The notes beneath the pieces are model-generated. The model made no database searches. It was not told the DNA's origin and saw nothing but the letters and a program-made list of their open reading frames with translations. The translations under genes were made by a program, and so were the position numbers. A DNA stretch of 5,754 nt, from the NCBI GenBank assembly GCA_030613745.1, contig JAUWLK010000179.1, positions 1 through 5,754 on the forward strand, in the 5' to 3' direction. This DNA is from Flavobacteriaceae bacterium (GTDB taxonomy: Bacteria > Bacteroidota > Bacteroidia > Flavobacteriales > Flavobacteriaceae). Positions 1 to 5,754 of this stretch are shown here, one piece after another (the stretch's first letter is position 1; each line of letters begins with the position of its first letter).

Positions 1-2
1 GA

Positions 3-13
3 GGCTTGCCTCG
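3..13 (+). repeat. 11-base direct repeat, copy 1
   Basis: GGCTTGCCTCG occurs here and again at 135-145, both times inside hairpin-forming sequence. The copies are 132 bases apart. In this copy the following bases make the palindrome CCTCGAGG (9-16); in the other the run is CCTCGGAG. Two exact 11-base GC-rich copies so close together in AT-rich DNA are unlikely by chance and tie both ends of the segment together. Confidence 0.6.
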
Positions 14-134
14 AGGTAACCACTGAAATGTCATCCCCGAAAAGGGGATCTAAATAATAAATTTCAGTTTTTGACATTCATGTTAAAGCATGTGCTCAAC
101 TTGATTGAGTATGAAACCAGCGAAATACTCCTAT

Positions 135-145
135 GGCTTGCCTCG
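135..145 (+). repeat. 11-base direct repeat, copy 2
   Basis: This is the second exact copy of GGCTTGCCTCG. It lies in the apical part of the hairpin closed by GAAACCA 113-119 and TGGTTTC 154-160. GCCTC at 140-144 could instead pair with GAGGC at 1-5, so the two ends of the segment could fold on each other. Confidence 0.6.
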
Positions 146-185
146 GAGATAGTTGGTTTCAAGAAATTTTTATTTAAAAAATAAT

Positions 186-812
186 TTAAATTTTTTTAAA
201 TAGTATTGATAATAAACGAGGAAATTCTCTCTCGTTTATTTTTTTAGGACTATCAAAACTTTCAATGATTTCTTCACATTTTAAATTGTATTTTTTTGCT
301 ATGGAAGTGAAATCAGAAATATGATGTATAAAACTTTTTACCTTATTATTTTCAAACTTAGCTTGACTGCCAGTATATTGTTTAAATGGATGTAGTTCAC
401 TAATAAATAAATAAGCTCCCTTTTTTAAATTATTTGAAGAGTTTTTAAATATAAAATCTAGATTTTCTATATGTTCCAATACCAAATTGATATTGACTAA
501 ATCAACAGGTGATTTAATAAACTTCCATGGTTGTGTAATATCTGCTTCAATAAATTTTACAGAACTTGATTTTAATTTATTTTCAGCTATTTGTATCATT
601 TCTGGTGAAAAATCTACAGCTATTATATTATTAGCTTTTTTACTTAGCCAAAGCGTGTTTTTACCAGTACCACATCCGATTTCTAAAACGGTTTTAAATT
701 CTATTTTTGATAAAATTTCTTTACTAATAAATAAGTCTAAATCTCTGGTTTTATTCTCATTAGTATCATAAATTTCAGACCAATATTTGTATGATTTTTT
801 TACACTATTCAT
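186..812 (-). CDS. Class I SAM-dependent methyltransferase, substrate unknown
   Basis: This is a 208-residue cytoplasmic protein with a Rossmann-type methyltransferase fold of the Methyltransf_11/25 kind. Motif I (VLEIGCGTG, residues 42-50) binds S-adenosylmethionine; D67 in AVDFS is the usual acidic residue after strand 2; EADI (89-92) and LVLEHIENL (110-118) match the later motifs. A HPFKQYTGSQAKF stretch (141-153) follows strand 5, where substrate-facing loops lie in this fold. No signal peptide or membrane segment is seen. The ATG at 812 is the natural start because it gives the short N-terminal YWSEIYD region common in these enzymes. It is the last of three same-strand genes, 68 bases downstream of ridA, with no good promoter match in the gap. 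The family acts on small molecules, lipids, quinones or proteins, and nothing here decides which. A terminator-like hairpin overlaps its last codons. Confidence 0.85.
   Translation of the reverse strand: MNSVKKSYKYWSEIYDTNENKTRDLDLFISKEILSKIEFKTVLEIGCGTGKNTLWLSKKANNIIAVDFSPEMIQIAENKLKSSSVKFIEADITQPWKFIKSPVDLVNINLVLEHIENLDFIFKNSSNNLKKGAYLFISELHPFKQYTGSQAKFENNKVKSFIHHISDFTSIAKKYNLKCEEIIESFDSPKKINEREFPRLLSILFKKI
211..245 (+). terminator. Intrinsic-terminator-like hairpin reading rightward, inside the methyltransferase 3' end
   Basis: AATAAACGAG (211-220) and CTCGTTTATT (231-240) form a perfect 10-base-pair stem with a 10-base loop, followed directly by a run of seven T on the plus strand (239-245). 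It would therefore stop transcripts coming from the left edge, in the direction of the structured segment. On the minus strand the hairpin is not followed by T, so it does not look like the terminator of the methyltransferase itself. The sequence also encodes residues of that protein's C-terminus (INEREFPRLL), so it serves two roles if functional. Confidence 0.5.
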
Positions 813-856
813 ATGTTATAACGAGATGATAATAAAGAGAAATTTTTAATCTATTT

Positions 857-905
857 AAAAAAAAATGAATATAATTTCAATTATTTGATTGCAATCATTG
901 AAATT
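857..905 (-). terminator. Weak terminator-like dyad at the end of ridA
   Basis: AATTTCAA (873-880) pairs with TTGAAATT (898-905) around the palindrome TGATTGCAATCA (886-897), leaving a five-base bulge that contains part of the ridA stop codon. Read on the minus strand, a run of nine T (865 down to 857) follows seven bases after the stem. The stem is AT-rich and bulged, so at most it would reduce read-through from ridA into the methyltransferase. Confidence 0.25.
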
Positions 906-1261
906 TCAATATTTACATTTTTGGGTAACTTAACAACTTGAACTGTTTCGCGTGCCGGAGCAGTTGCTTCATCAAAATAGGAACCATAAACAGAGTTTAT
1001 TGCATTAAAATCATCCATATTAGTAATAAATATCGTAGTTTTTATAACATTAGTGAAATCCATTTCAGCTGAAGCTAAAACAGCTTTTAAATTATTCATA
1101 ACTTGTTGAGTTTCATCAGAAATGTTATTAGTAATTAAATTACCTGTTTCAGGATTTATTGCTACTTGACCAGAAGTGTAAAGTGTATTGTTTATGAGTA
1201 CGGCCTGGCTATAAGGTCCTAAAGGTGCCGGAGCATTTTTAGTTTCAATAATTTTTTTCAT
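881..1261 (-). CDS. ridA: RidA family reactive imine/enamine deaminase
   Basis: This is a 126-residue protein, the usual length for RidA (YjgF/YER057c/UK114, older name L-PSP endoribonuclease). RidA hydrolyses reactive enamines and imines, such as 2-aminoacrylate released by PLP-dependent dehydratases, to ketoacids and ammonia in the cytoplasm. Family features are visible in order: APAPLGPYSQA near the N-terminus with Y17, the TSGQVAINPETG strand (29-40), and the C-terminal signature with R104 in APARE and E119 in NIEISMIA. R104 is the residue that binds the substrate carboxylate, and E119 is expected to position the catalytic water. Members work as trimers with active sites between subunits. 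The gene starts 51 bases after the lptD stop codon with no clear promoter between, so it is probably co-transcribed with lptD. There is no obvious functional link to LPS export. Confidence 0.95.
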   Translation of the reverse strand: MKKIIETKNAPAPLGPYSQAVLINNTLYTSGQVAINPETGNLITNNISDETQQVMNNLKAVLASAEMDFTNVIKTTIFITNMDDFNAINSVYGSYFDEATAPARETVQVVKLPKNVNIEISMIAIK

Positions 1262-1312
1262 AATAATTGATTAAAAATAAGTTTATGAGATGTAAATTTA
1301 CAACTCTTTTTT

Positions 1313-3979
1313 TTAAAAAAGACGTTTATCAGGGACTTGTCTTTTATCATATTTTAAATCACTCAGAGCAGATGATTTCACACCGATAAAGAAATAGTAA
1401 GTAGATCTGTCACCAAAAGGAACCCAATTAAAAGTGAACCTCCAACTATCTAAATCTCGTTCAAAACGTAATTGAGTATATGTAATACCTTTATTTTCAA
1501 AATCATAACCAGATGATATGCCTACTCTCCATTTTGGAGAAAATTCTAAATTACCTGATAATTGAACTGAATTTGCAGAAATTTTATTTTGACCTATGGT
1601 ATTACTATAAGTTAGTGAATATCTTAAGCTTATATCCCAAGGCATTTCAGTTTTATATAATTTAGTAACTTTAACTTCATCTTTATCTTTTGTATTAATT
1701 TGTTGTCTGTTATCAGTTATACTACCTCCAAATAAATTATCTGAACTAGCTCTTTCAGTATTTTCTTTATTTTTGGAACTTGATTTCTTTTTATTTTTTC
1801 CAAATTCGCTACTTTTAATTGAATAGTTGGAGGTTAAACTGGCGCTTGTTAAGCGGAATAAACTACCTCCATTGTTAATGTTAAAAGTATTTATTTTTGT
1901 CCCATTTGCATTTATAGCATAAGGATCCATTGTTGCGTTTACATTTATATTTAATTTATTGTTTAATAATTGTGTACCGGCATTCATACGAAGAGGAGAC
2001 CAACGCAAAGAATCTGCTGCCATATTATAACTAGTTGAAAAGTTTAAATTATTTAATAGGTTTATTTTTTTGGATTCATCATCCTTAGAAGAATCTTTAG
2101 AAGCAACTTTTGCTTCTAAAGTATTGTTTAATGAAAAACCTATACTGTTTGATAAACTTTTCGAAGGCACACCAAAGGTGCCATTTTCAAATCTTGTATA
2201 TTCTCTTATATCATCTGGATCTAGGCTGGCTTGATATTCATCATAATATTGGCTAAAATCTGGTCGGTAACTATAAGAAATAGAAGGGCGAACTACATGT
2301 CGAATTGCTTGTAATCTTCCTTTTTTGAAATTGACCATACCATAAAAAGTAGTTGATGCTGATACGCTGGCTGAGTATTCTCGAAAAGAGGCAAACCCAT
2401 TTATCGTATCTGTAACTACAATTTCTTCATCTTTATCCCAATTTTTATCAATGGTTTTAAATTGCCAAATCTCTCTATATGATGCGCTTGGAGATATGGT
2501 AAAATATTTAAATAATTTCATATTTGTACCCATTGATACATCCTGTTTGATTCCTGATTTAGCATTTTTAAACATTTCCCCTGTTCCAAACTCCTCATCT
2601 GTAGTTGAAATTCTGTTTTGGGCATTCATGCTATATGTAACTCCAAGATTTTGGATAGGATTCTTTTTAGCTCCAAATTTAGGAGCAAAAGGATAAATTC
2701 TATCCATATTTAATTGAAGTGAAGGTAAATTCATATCAATCTTTTCTGTATTTGTATTTTGTGTATGTGTTAATGAAACATTCATATTAAATGGAGTTCC
2801 AACAAATTTTTTGTAATAAGAAATTGAAGAGCTAAAGGTATTGGTCAAATAATAAGCTGAACTTGATTCATTTAATGATTCAGTAAAAAAATTGCTACTT
2901 CCAAAATTTACTGAGGTTGAAAAACGTCCATTTGGATTTGCTTGTGATGATTGGCTATGTGACCATCTAACAAAAAAATTAGTTGATTTACTGTAATTGG
3001 GAAAACCTCTTTGACTATTAATTAAATTTTCATATCTAAAACTAAAATTTCCCGTAAAACGATATTTTAAAGCATAACTTGATTCAGTTCTAATTCCCCA
3101 ACTTCCATTCGTGTAAATGTCTGCAAGAACAGCTAGATCAACATAATCATTTATTGAAAAATAATATCCTCCATTTTGTAAAAAATATCCTTGATTTCTA
3201 CTCTCACCCCATGTAGGTATTATAAATCCTGAAGATCTACCTTTTGTTATAGGTGCATAAAAGAAAGGTAAAAAAAGAGGTGTTGGAACATCAGCAATAA
3301 CTAAGTTGCTCAATCCACCTACAATTTTACTGTTTGGAACTACTTTAATATTTGATGTTTGGATGTAATAATCAGGTTTTTCTTTTTGAGAGGTTGTAAA
3401 ACGAGCTTTATTGATATAAAAAGTACTGTCGTTTTCTCTTTTAGTCATATCCCCGGTAATAATGACTCCTTGTTGTTCTATTTTAGAATGATAAATAATT
3501 GCTTTTTCATTTTTAAAATTATAAATAAGTGAATCCTGTTCAGATTGTTGAGCTCCTTGTTTAAATTGTGGCTTTTGAATATAATTTCCTAAGCTGTCAA
3601 ATATACCTGTAGCAAACGCTAAATTATTTTTATAATCAATAATAATTTTACCTGCTTTTAATTCAATATCTTGATAGTATAATTCGGCTTCATCATATAA
3701 AACTACTTTTTGATTGATAAAGTCATTTGACATATAATCTTTGGCTTTATGGATGATATTATCTTCTAAATATTCTTTAGTTACCTTTATGCTATCAATT
3801 TTGATAGTATCTTGTTTTGAAATGAGTAATTCACTATTATTTGTGGTTTTAAGTTTATCTATGCTATTTTTAATAGTGCCTTTATTGTTTTTATTTTGAT
3901 TAACCTGAGAGAAACTCAAATTAATTCCAAAACAAAAAATCATGAATATGAAAACTCTGTATTTTAAATTTGTATGCAA
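1313..3979 (-). CDS. lptD: LPS-assembly outer membrane protein LptD (OstA)
   Basis: An 888-residue outer membrane protein that, with the lipoprotein LptE, inserts lipopolysaccharide into the outer leaflet. The N-terminus has a positive region and hydrophobic core ending at LSFSQ (about residues 1-24), a Sec signal peptide. A periplasmic OstA/LptA-like beta-jellyroll domain follows (about 85-230, repeated short strands such as VVLYDEAELYYQDIELKAGKI). The conserved entry to the barrel is clear: TPLFLPFFYAP (233-243) and GRSSGFIIPTWGES (247-260). The rest is alternating beta-strands rich in S, N, Y and F, with a lysine/serine-rich loop near 725-745. The length suits Bacteroidota LptD. The start codon is TTG at 3979: the only nearby ATG (residue 13) would remove the positive part of the signal peptide, and an in-frame stop lies a short way upstream. 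The mature protein has no cysteine, so the disulfides of E. coli LptD cannot form. Confidence 0.93.
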   Translation of the reverse strand: MHTNLKYRVFIFMIFCFGINLSFSQVNQNKNNKGTIKNSIDKLKTTNNSELLISKQDTIKIDSIKVTKEYLEDNIIHKAKDYMSNDFINQKVVLYDEAELYYQDIELKAGKIIIDYKNNLAFATGIFDSLGNYIQKPQFKQGAQQSEQDSLIYNFKNEKAIIYHSKIEQQGVIITGDMTKRENDSTFYINKARFTTSQKEKPDYYIQTSNIKVVPNSKIVGGLSNLVIADVPTPLFLPFFYAPITKGRSSGFIIPTWGESRNQGYFLQNGGYYFSINDYVDLAVLADIYTNGSWGIRTESSYALKYRFTGNFSFRYENLINSQRGFPNYSKSTNFFVRWSHSQSSQANPNGRFSTSVNFGSSNFFTESLNESSSAYYLTNTFSSSISYYKKFVGTPFNMNVSLTHTQNTNTEKIDMNLPSLQLNMDRIYPFAPKFGAKKNPIQNLGVTYSMNAQNRISTTDEEFGTGEMFKNAKSGIKQDVSMGTNMKLFKYFTISPSASYREIWQFKTIDKNWDKDEEIVVTDTINGFASFREYSASVSASTTFYGMVNFKKGRLQAIRHVVRPSISYSYRPDFSQYYDEYQASLDPDDIREYTRFENGTFGVPSKSLSNSIGFSLNNTLEAKVASKDSSKDDESKKINLLNNLNFSTSYNMAADSLRWSPLRMNAGTQLLNNKLNINVNATMDPYAINANGTKINTFNINNGGSLFRLTSASLTSNYSIKSSEFGKNKKKSSSKNKENTERASSDNLFGGSITDNRQQINTKDKDEVKVTKLYKTEMPWDISLRYSLTYSNTIGQNKISANSVQLSGNLEFSPKWRVGISSGYDFENKGITYTQLRFERDLDSWRFTFNWVPFGDRSTYYFFIGVKSSALSDLKYDKRQVPDKRLF

Positions 3980-3999
3980 TGCTATAAATAGTATTTTTG
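3970..3999 (+). promoter_or_regulatory. Bacteroidota-type promoter candidate for the amidase gene
   Basis: TTG (3970-3972) and TATTTTTG (3992-3999) are separated by exactly 19 bases, matching the -33 TTG / -7 TAnnTTTG consensus of the Bacteroidota housekeeping sigma factor. Transcription would begin a few bases after 3999, giving an untranslated leader of roughly 85-90 bases before the ATG at 4093. The -33 element lies within the first codons of lptD on the other strand. In AT-rich DNA such matches also arise by chance. Confidence 0.45.
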
Positions 4000-4027
4000 T
4001 AAAAAAAATTACTTAATTTTTAATTTA

Positions 4028-4035
4028 CAAACTTA
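4028..4035 (-). promoter_or_regulatory. -7 element candidate for lptD
   Basis: Read on the minus strand, this is TAAGTTTG, an exact TAnnTTTG match. Transcription would start near 4021, about 42 bases before the TTG start of lptD. No TTG is found 17-23 bases upstream, so the -33 half is missing or degenerate. This candidate is the weaker of the two in the divergent region. Confidence 0.35.
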
Positions 4036-4092
4036 CATATATTTTTTAAGTGGTTTAAATTTAAAATAAGAAAAACAAGCAGTATATTAACA

Positions 4093-5208
4093 ATGAAAAT
4101 ATCAAAAATAAAATATATTAATTTACAGCAATTTATTTTCATATTGAGTTTATTTCTTATCATCAGTATAAATTTTAATACTAAAGCTCAAGAAAAATTT
4201 AAAGTAGTATTGGATGCAGGTCATGGGGGTAAAGATCCTGGAAAAAAGCATAATAAATACTACGAAAAAGATATAGCATTGAATATAGTGTTATTAGTAG
4301 GAAAAAAATTAGTACAAAACAAAGAGATTAAAGTTGTTTATACTAGAAAAAATGATGTTTTTGTCGAGCTTAAAGAAAGGGGGAGAATTGCAAACCAATC
4401 TAATGCAAATTTATTTGTTTCTGTACATTGTAATGCCCATAATACACAAGCAGAAGGAGCTGAAACATACGTTTTAGGTTTGCATGCCAATAAACAAAAT
4501 TTTGAAGTTGCCAAACAAGAGAATTCTGTAATATTTTTAGAAGATAATTATCAAGAAAAGTACGAAGGATTTGATCCTAATTCACCCGAATCAGTTATTG
4601 GGTTAACTCTGATGCAAGAAGAATTTTTAGATGAGAGCTTATTATTGGCTAGTAATATTCAATCAAATTTCACAAATGATTTAAAACGAACTGATAGAGG
4701 TGTTAAACAAGCTGGATTTGTTGTTTTACACCAAACATACATGCCAAGTGTATTGGTCGAAACAGGTTTTATAACGAATAAAAATGAAGGTGCTTATTTA
4801 AATTCAAAAAGCGGACAAGAAAAAGTTGCAAAAGCAATCTTTGAGGCTATTATTGAATATAAAATACACTTAGATGAAAATTTAGTTGTTGAAGAAAAGC
4901 CTAAACCTAAACCAGAACTACCAAAATCTAAAATTTATAAAGGTATTGATTTTAAAGTGCAAGTAGCATCTAGCTCTAAAAAAGTTGAACTAAAATCATA
5001 TAATTTTAAAGGTTTAAAAAGGATTGAAAGAGCTAAAATTGGAAAACATTATAAATACTATTACGGAAAAACTTCTGATTATAATGAAATTTTAGTAACA
5101 CAAAAGCGAGCTAGACAGAAGGGTTTTAAATCAGCATTTGTAGTTGCTTTTAAAAATGGAGAAAAGATCTCAGTTTCTGAAGTGTTAAAGTCTGGGCAAA
5201 AAATTTAA
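4093..5208 (+). CDS. Exported N-acetylmuramoyl-L-alanine amidase (Amidase_3) with C-terminal SPOR-like domain
   Basis: A 371-residue zinc amidase that cleaves the bond between N-acetylmuramic acid and L-alanine in peptidoglycan, a step in septum splitting and wall turnover. Residues 1-32 form a signal peptide (positive start, long hydrophobic core, cleavage likely after TKA). The Amidase_3 domain spans about 37-258 and has the full zinc/catalytic set: H44 in LDAGHGG, E58 in YYEKD, H112 in SVHCNA, and catalytic E223 in VLVETGF. An acidic insert (about 134-182) lies between H112 and E223, where related AmiB/AmiC enzymes carry an autoinhibitory helix. A Lys/Pro linker (about 266-280) leads to a SPOR-like domain (about 285-358: FKVQVASSS, FKGLKRIERAKIGKHYKYYYG, GFKSAFVVAF), a fold that binds denuded septal glycan. 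The ATG gives a complete signal peptide. The gene is divergent from lptD and upstream of the MCE gene. Confidence 0.93.
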   Translation: MKISKIKYINLQQFIFILSLFLIISINFNTKAQEKFKVVLDAGHGGKDPGKKHNKYYEKDIALNIVLLVGKKLVQNKEIKVVYTRKNDVFVELKERGRIANQSNANLFVSVHCNAHNTQAEGAETYVLGLHANKQNFEVAKQENSVIFLEDNYQEKYEGFDPNSPESVIGLTLMQEEFLDESLLLASNIQSNFTNDLKRTDRGVKQAGFVVLHQTYMPSVLVETGFITNKNEGAYLNSKSGQEKVAKAIFEAIIEYKIHLDENLVVEEKPKPKPELPKSKIYKGIDFKVQVASSSKKVELKSYNFKGLKRIERAKIGKHYKYYYGKTSDYNEILVTQKRARQKGFKSAFVVAFKNGEKISVSEVLKSGQKI

Positions 5209-5397
5209 AATTACAGCTATATAAACTCGTATAAGAACTACATTAACAAAAAAATGGTTTCTTGCAAATCAATTATGGCTTATTCAAACAAAAACAAAAG
5301 ATATATTATTTATGCATGTTATTTTTTGAAAGAAATGATTTTTTAAAGATGTTCTAAACAAAATAATTAGTATTATTGCTTATCTAAATGTTATATT

Positions 5398-5754
5398 TTG
5401 AAAATATCTAGAGAACTAAAAACCGGTATAATAGCAGTTTTAATTATTGTACTCTCTGTTTGGGGTTATAATTTTTTAAAAAATCAAAGCCTATATGATA
5501 ATACAAGAATTTTTTATGCTACTTATACTAATGTTCAGGGATTAATCCCTACAAGTCCTGTAACTATTAATGGTTTAAAAGTTGGTAAAGTTTCAAAAAT
5601 CACTTTTGATCCGGATAAAAAAGGAATTTTAATTGTTCATATAAATTTGACAAATAAAATCTCCTTTTCAAAAAATAGTATTGCACAAATTTATAGTCCA
5701 GATTTTATAAGTGGTAAGTCATTAAAAATAAATTTAATTCAAGATGGAGCTGAT
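5398..5754 (+). CDS. MlaD/MCE-family lipid transport protein, 5' part only
   Basis: The frame stays open for 119 codons to the window edge. It begins with TTG at 5398, giving KISRELKTG before a hydrophobic segment (about residues 10-27), as in Bacteroidota MlaD proteins, which sit in the inner membrane with the MCE domain in the periplasm. The MCE domain starts near residue 38: FYATYTNVQGLIPTSPVTINGLKVGKVSKI carries the hallmark pattern of a small-residue loop followed by GxxVGxV. MCE proteins form hexameric rings that pass phospholipids or other lipids between the membranes with an ABC transporter; no such partner is visible here. There is no in-frame ATG in the visible part, and an in-frame TAG lies at 5368-5370, so TTG is the best start. 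It follows the amidase by 189 bases in which I find no exact promoter match and no convincing gene. Confidence 0.87.
   Translation, partial: MKISRELKTGIIAVLIIVLSVWGYNFLKNQSLYDNTRIFYATYTNVQGLIPTSPVTINGLKVGKVSKITFDPDKKGILIVHINLTNKISFSKNSIAQIYSPDFISGKSLKINLIQDGAD

Larger units (their letters stand above)
1..160. repeat. GC-richer, hairpin-dense non-coding segment (possible mobile-element remnant or structured RNA)
   Basis: No credible reading frame is present, and the G+C content is visibly higher than in the flanks (about half in the first 50 bases). Inverted repeats read directly from the sequence are: GAGG 1-4 with CCTC 9-12 around a CTTG loop; ACTGAAAT 22-29 with ATTTCAGT 61-68, enclosing ATCCCC 33-38 and GGGGAT 44-49 with a GAAAA loop; CTCAA 95-99 with TTGAG 105-109, extendable by wobble pairs; and GAAACCA 113-119 with TGGTTTC 154-160, enclosing CTCC 128-131 and GGAG 145-148. 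This density suggests either a REP-like or IS200/IS605-type element end, whose mobility depends on DNA hairpins, or the 3' part of a structured RNA. The segment may start left of the window. No transposase is visible, and I do not recognise a named family. Confidence 0.5.

Noticed and set aside
1..57. Open frame running in from the left edge for 18 codons
   Set aside because: The segment is dominated by inverted repeats and the peptide has no recognisable character, so a gene tail cannot be supported.
172..201. 10-bp inverted repeat overlapping the methyltransferase stop codon
   Set aside because: It consists only of A and T and lacks a following T-tract on the minus strand; such dyads are expected by chance in this composition.
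487..771. Plus-strand open frame of 94 codons
   Set aside because: It is antisense to the methyltransferase, whose motifs are clear, and its translation shows no domain; it is a shadow frame.
1796..1855. Lysine/serine-rich low-complexity stretch in lptD as a possible frameshift or insertion
   Set aside because: The frame is continuous and barrel strands resume on both sides, so it is best read as an exposed loop.
2451..2696. Plus-strand open frame of 81 codons
   Set aside because: It lies wholly antisense within lptD and has no recognisable features.
5254..5346. Possible 30-codon small protein between the amidase and the MCE gene
   Set aside because: It is very short, has no ribosome-binding or promoter support, and its composition fits random AT-rich DNA.
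5209..5397. Search for a promoter or terminator between the amidase and the MCE gene
   Set aside because: Runs such as TATTTTTTG are close to TAnnTTTG but have the wrong spacing, and no GC-containing hairpin with a T-tract is present.

Overview
The window looks like a chromosomal segment of a low-GC member of the Bacteroidota, most likely a flavobacterium. Three things point there: very AT-rich DNA, no clear Shine-Dalgarno sites before the genes, and matches to the Bacteroidota promoter pattern (TTG about 19 bases before TAnnTTTG). The gene order, ridA and lptD on one strand facing an N-acetylmuramoyl-L-alanine amidase and an MlaD/MCE-family gene on the other, is from memory one that recurs in flavobacteria. 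No genus can be named from the sequence alone.

Layout from left to right. Bases 1-185 are non-coding. Bases 1-160 are richer in G+C than the rest and full of short inverted repeats, with an 11-base direct repeat; they look like a palindromic mobile-element remnant or the end of a structured RNA. A plus-strand terminator-like hairpin (211-245) follows, lying inside the 3' end of the first gene. Three genes then run on the minus strand in transcription order lptD (3979-1313), ridA (1261-881) and a class I SAM-dependent methyltransferase (812-186). A 113-base divergent intergenic region (3980-4092) carries promoter candidates for both directions. On the plus strand come an exported zinc amidase with a SPOR-like C-terminal domain (4093-5208), a 189-base gap, and the 5' part of an MlaD/MCE-family gene that runs off the right edge (5398 onward, TTG start).

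Three of the five genes concern the Gram-negative envelope: LptD inserts lipopolysaccharide into the outer leaflet of the outer membrane, the amidase cuts peptide stems from peptidoglycan, and the MCE protein belongs to a family that moves lipids across the periplasm. RidA is a general metabolite-repair enzyme, and the methyltransferase has no identifiable substrate. I see no CRISPR array, phage gene, toxin-antitoxin pair, tRNA or rRNA, and no convincing new multi-gene system. The most unusual parts are the structured left edge, the terminator embedded in coding sequence, and the facing promoter candidates between lptD and the amidase.
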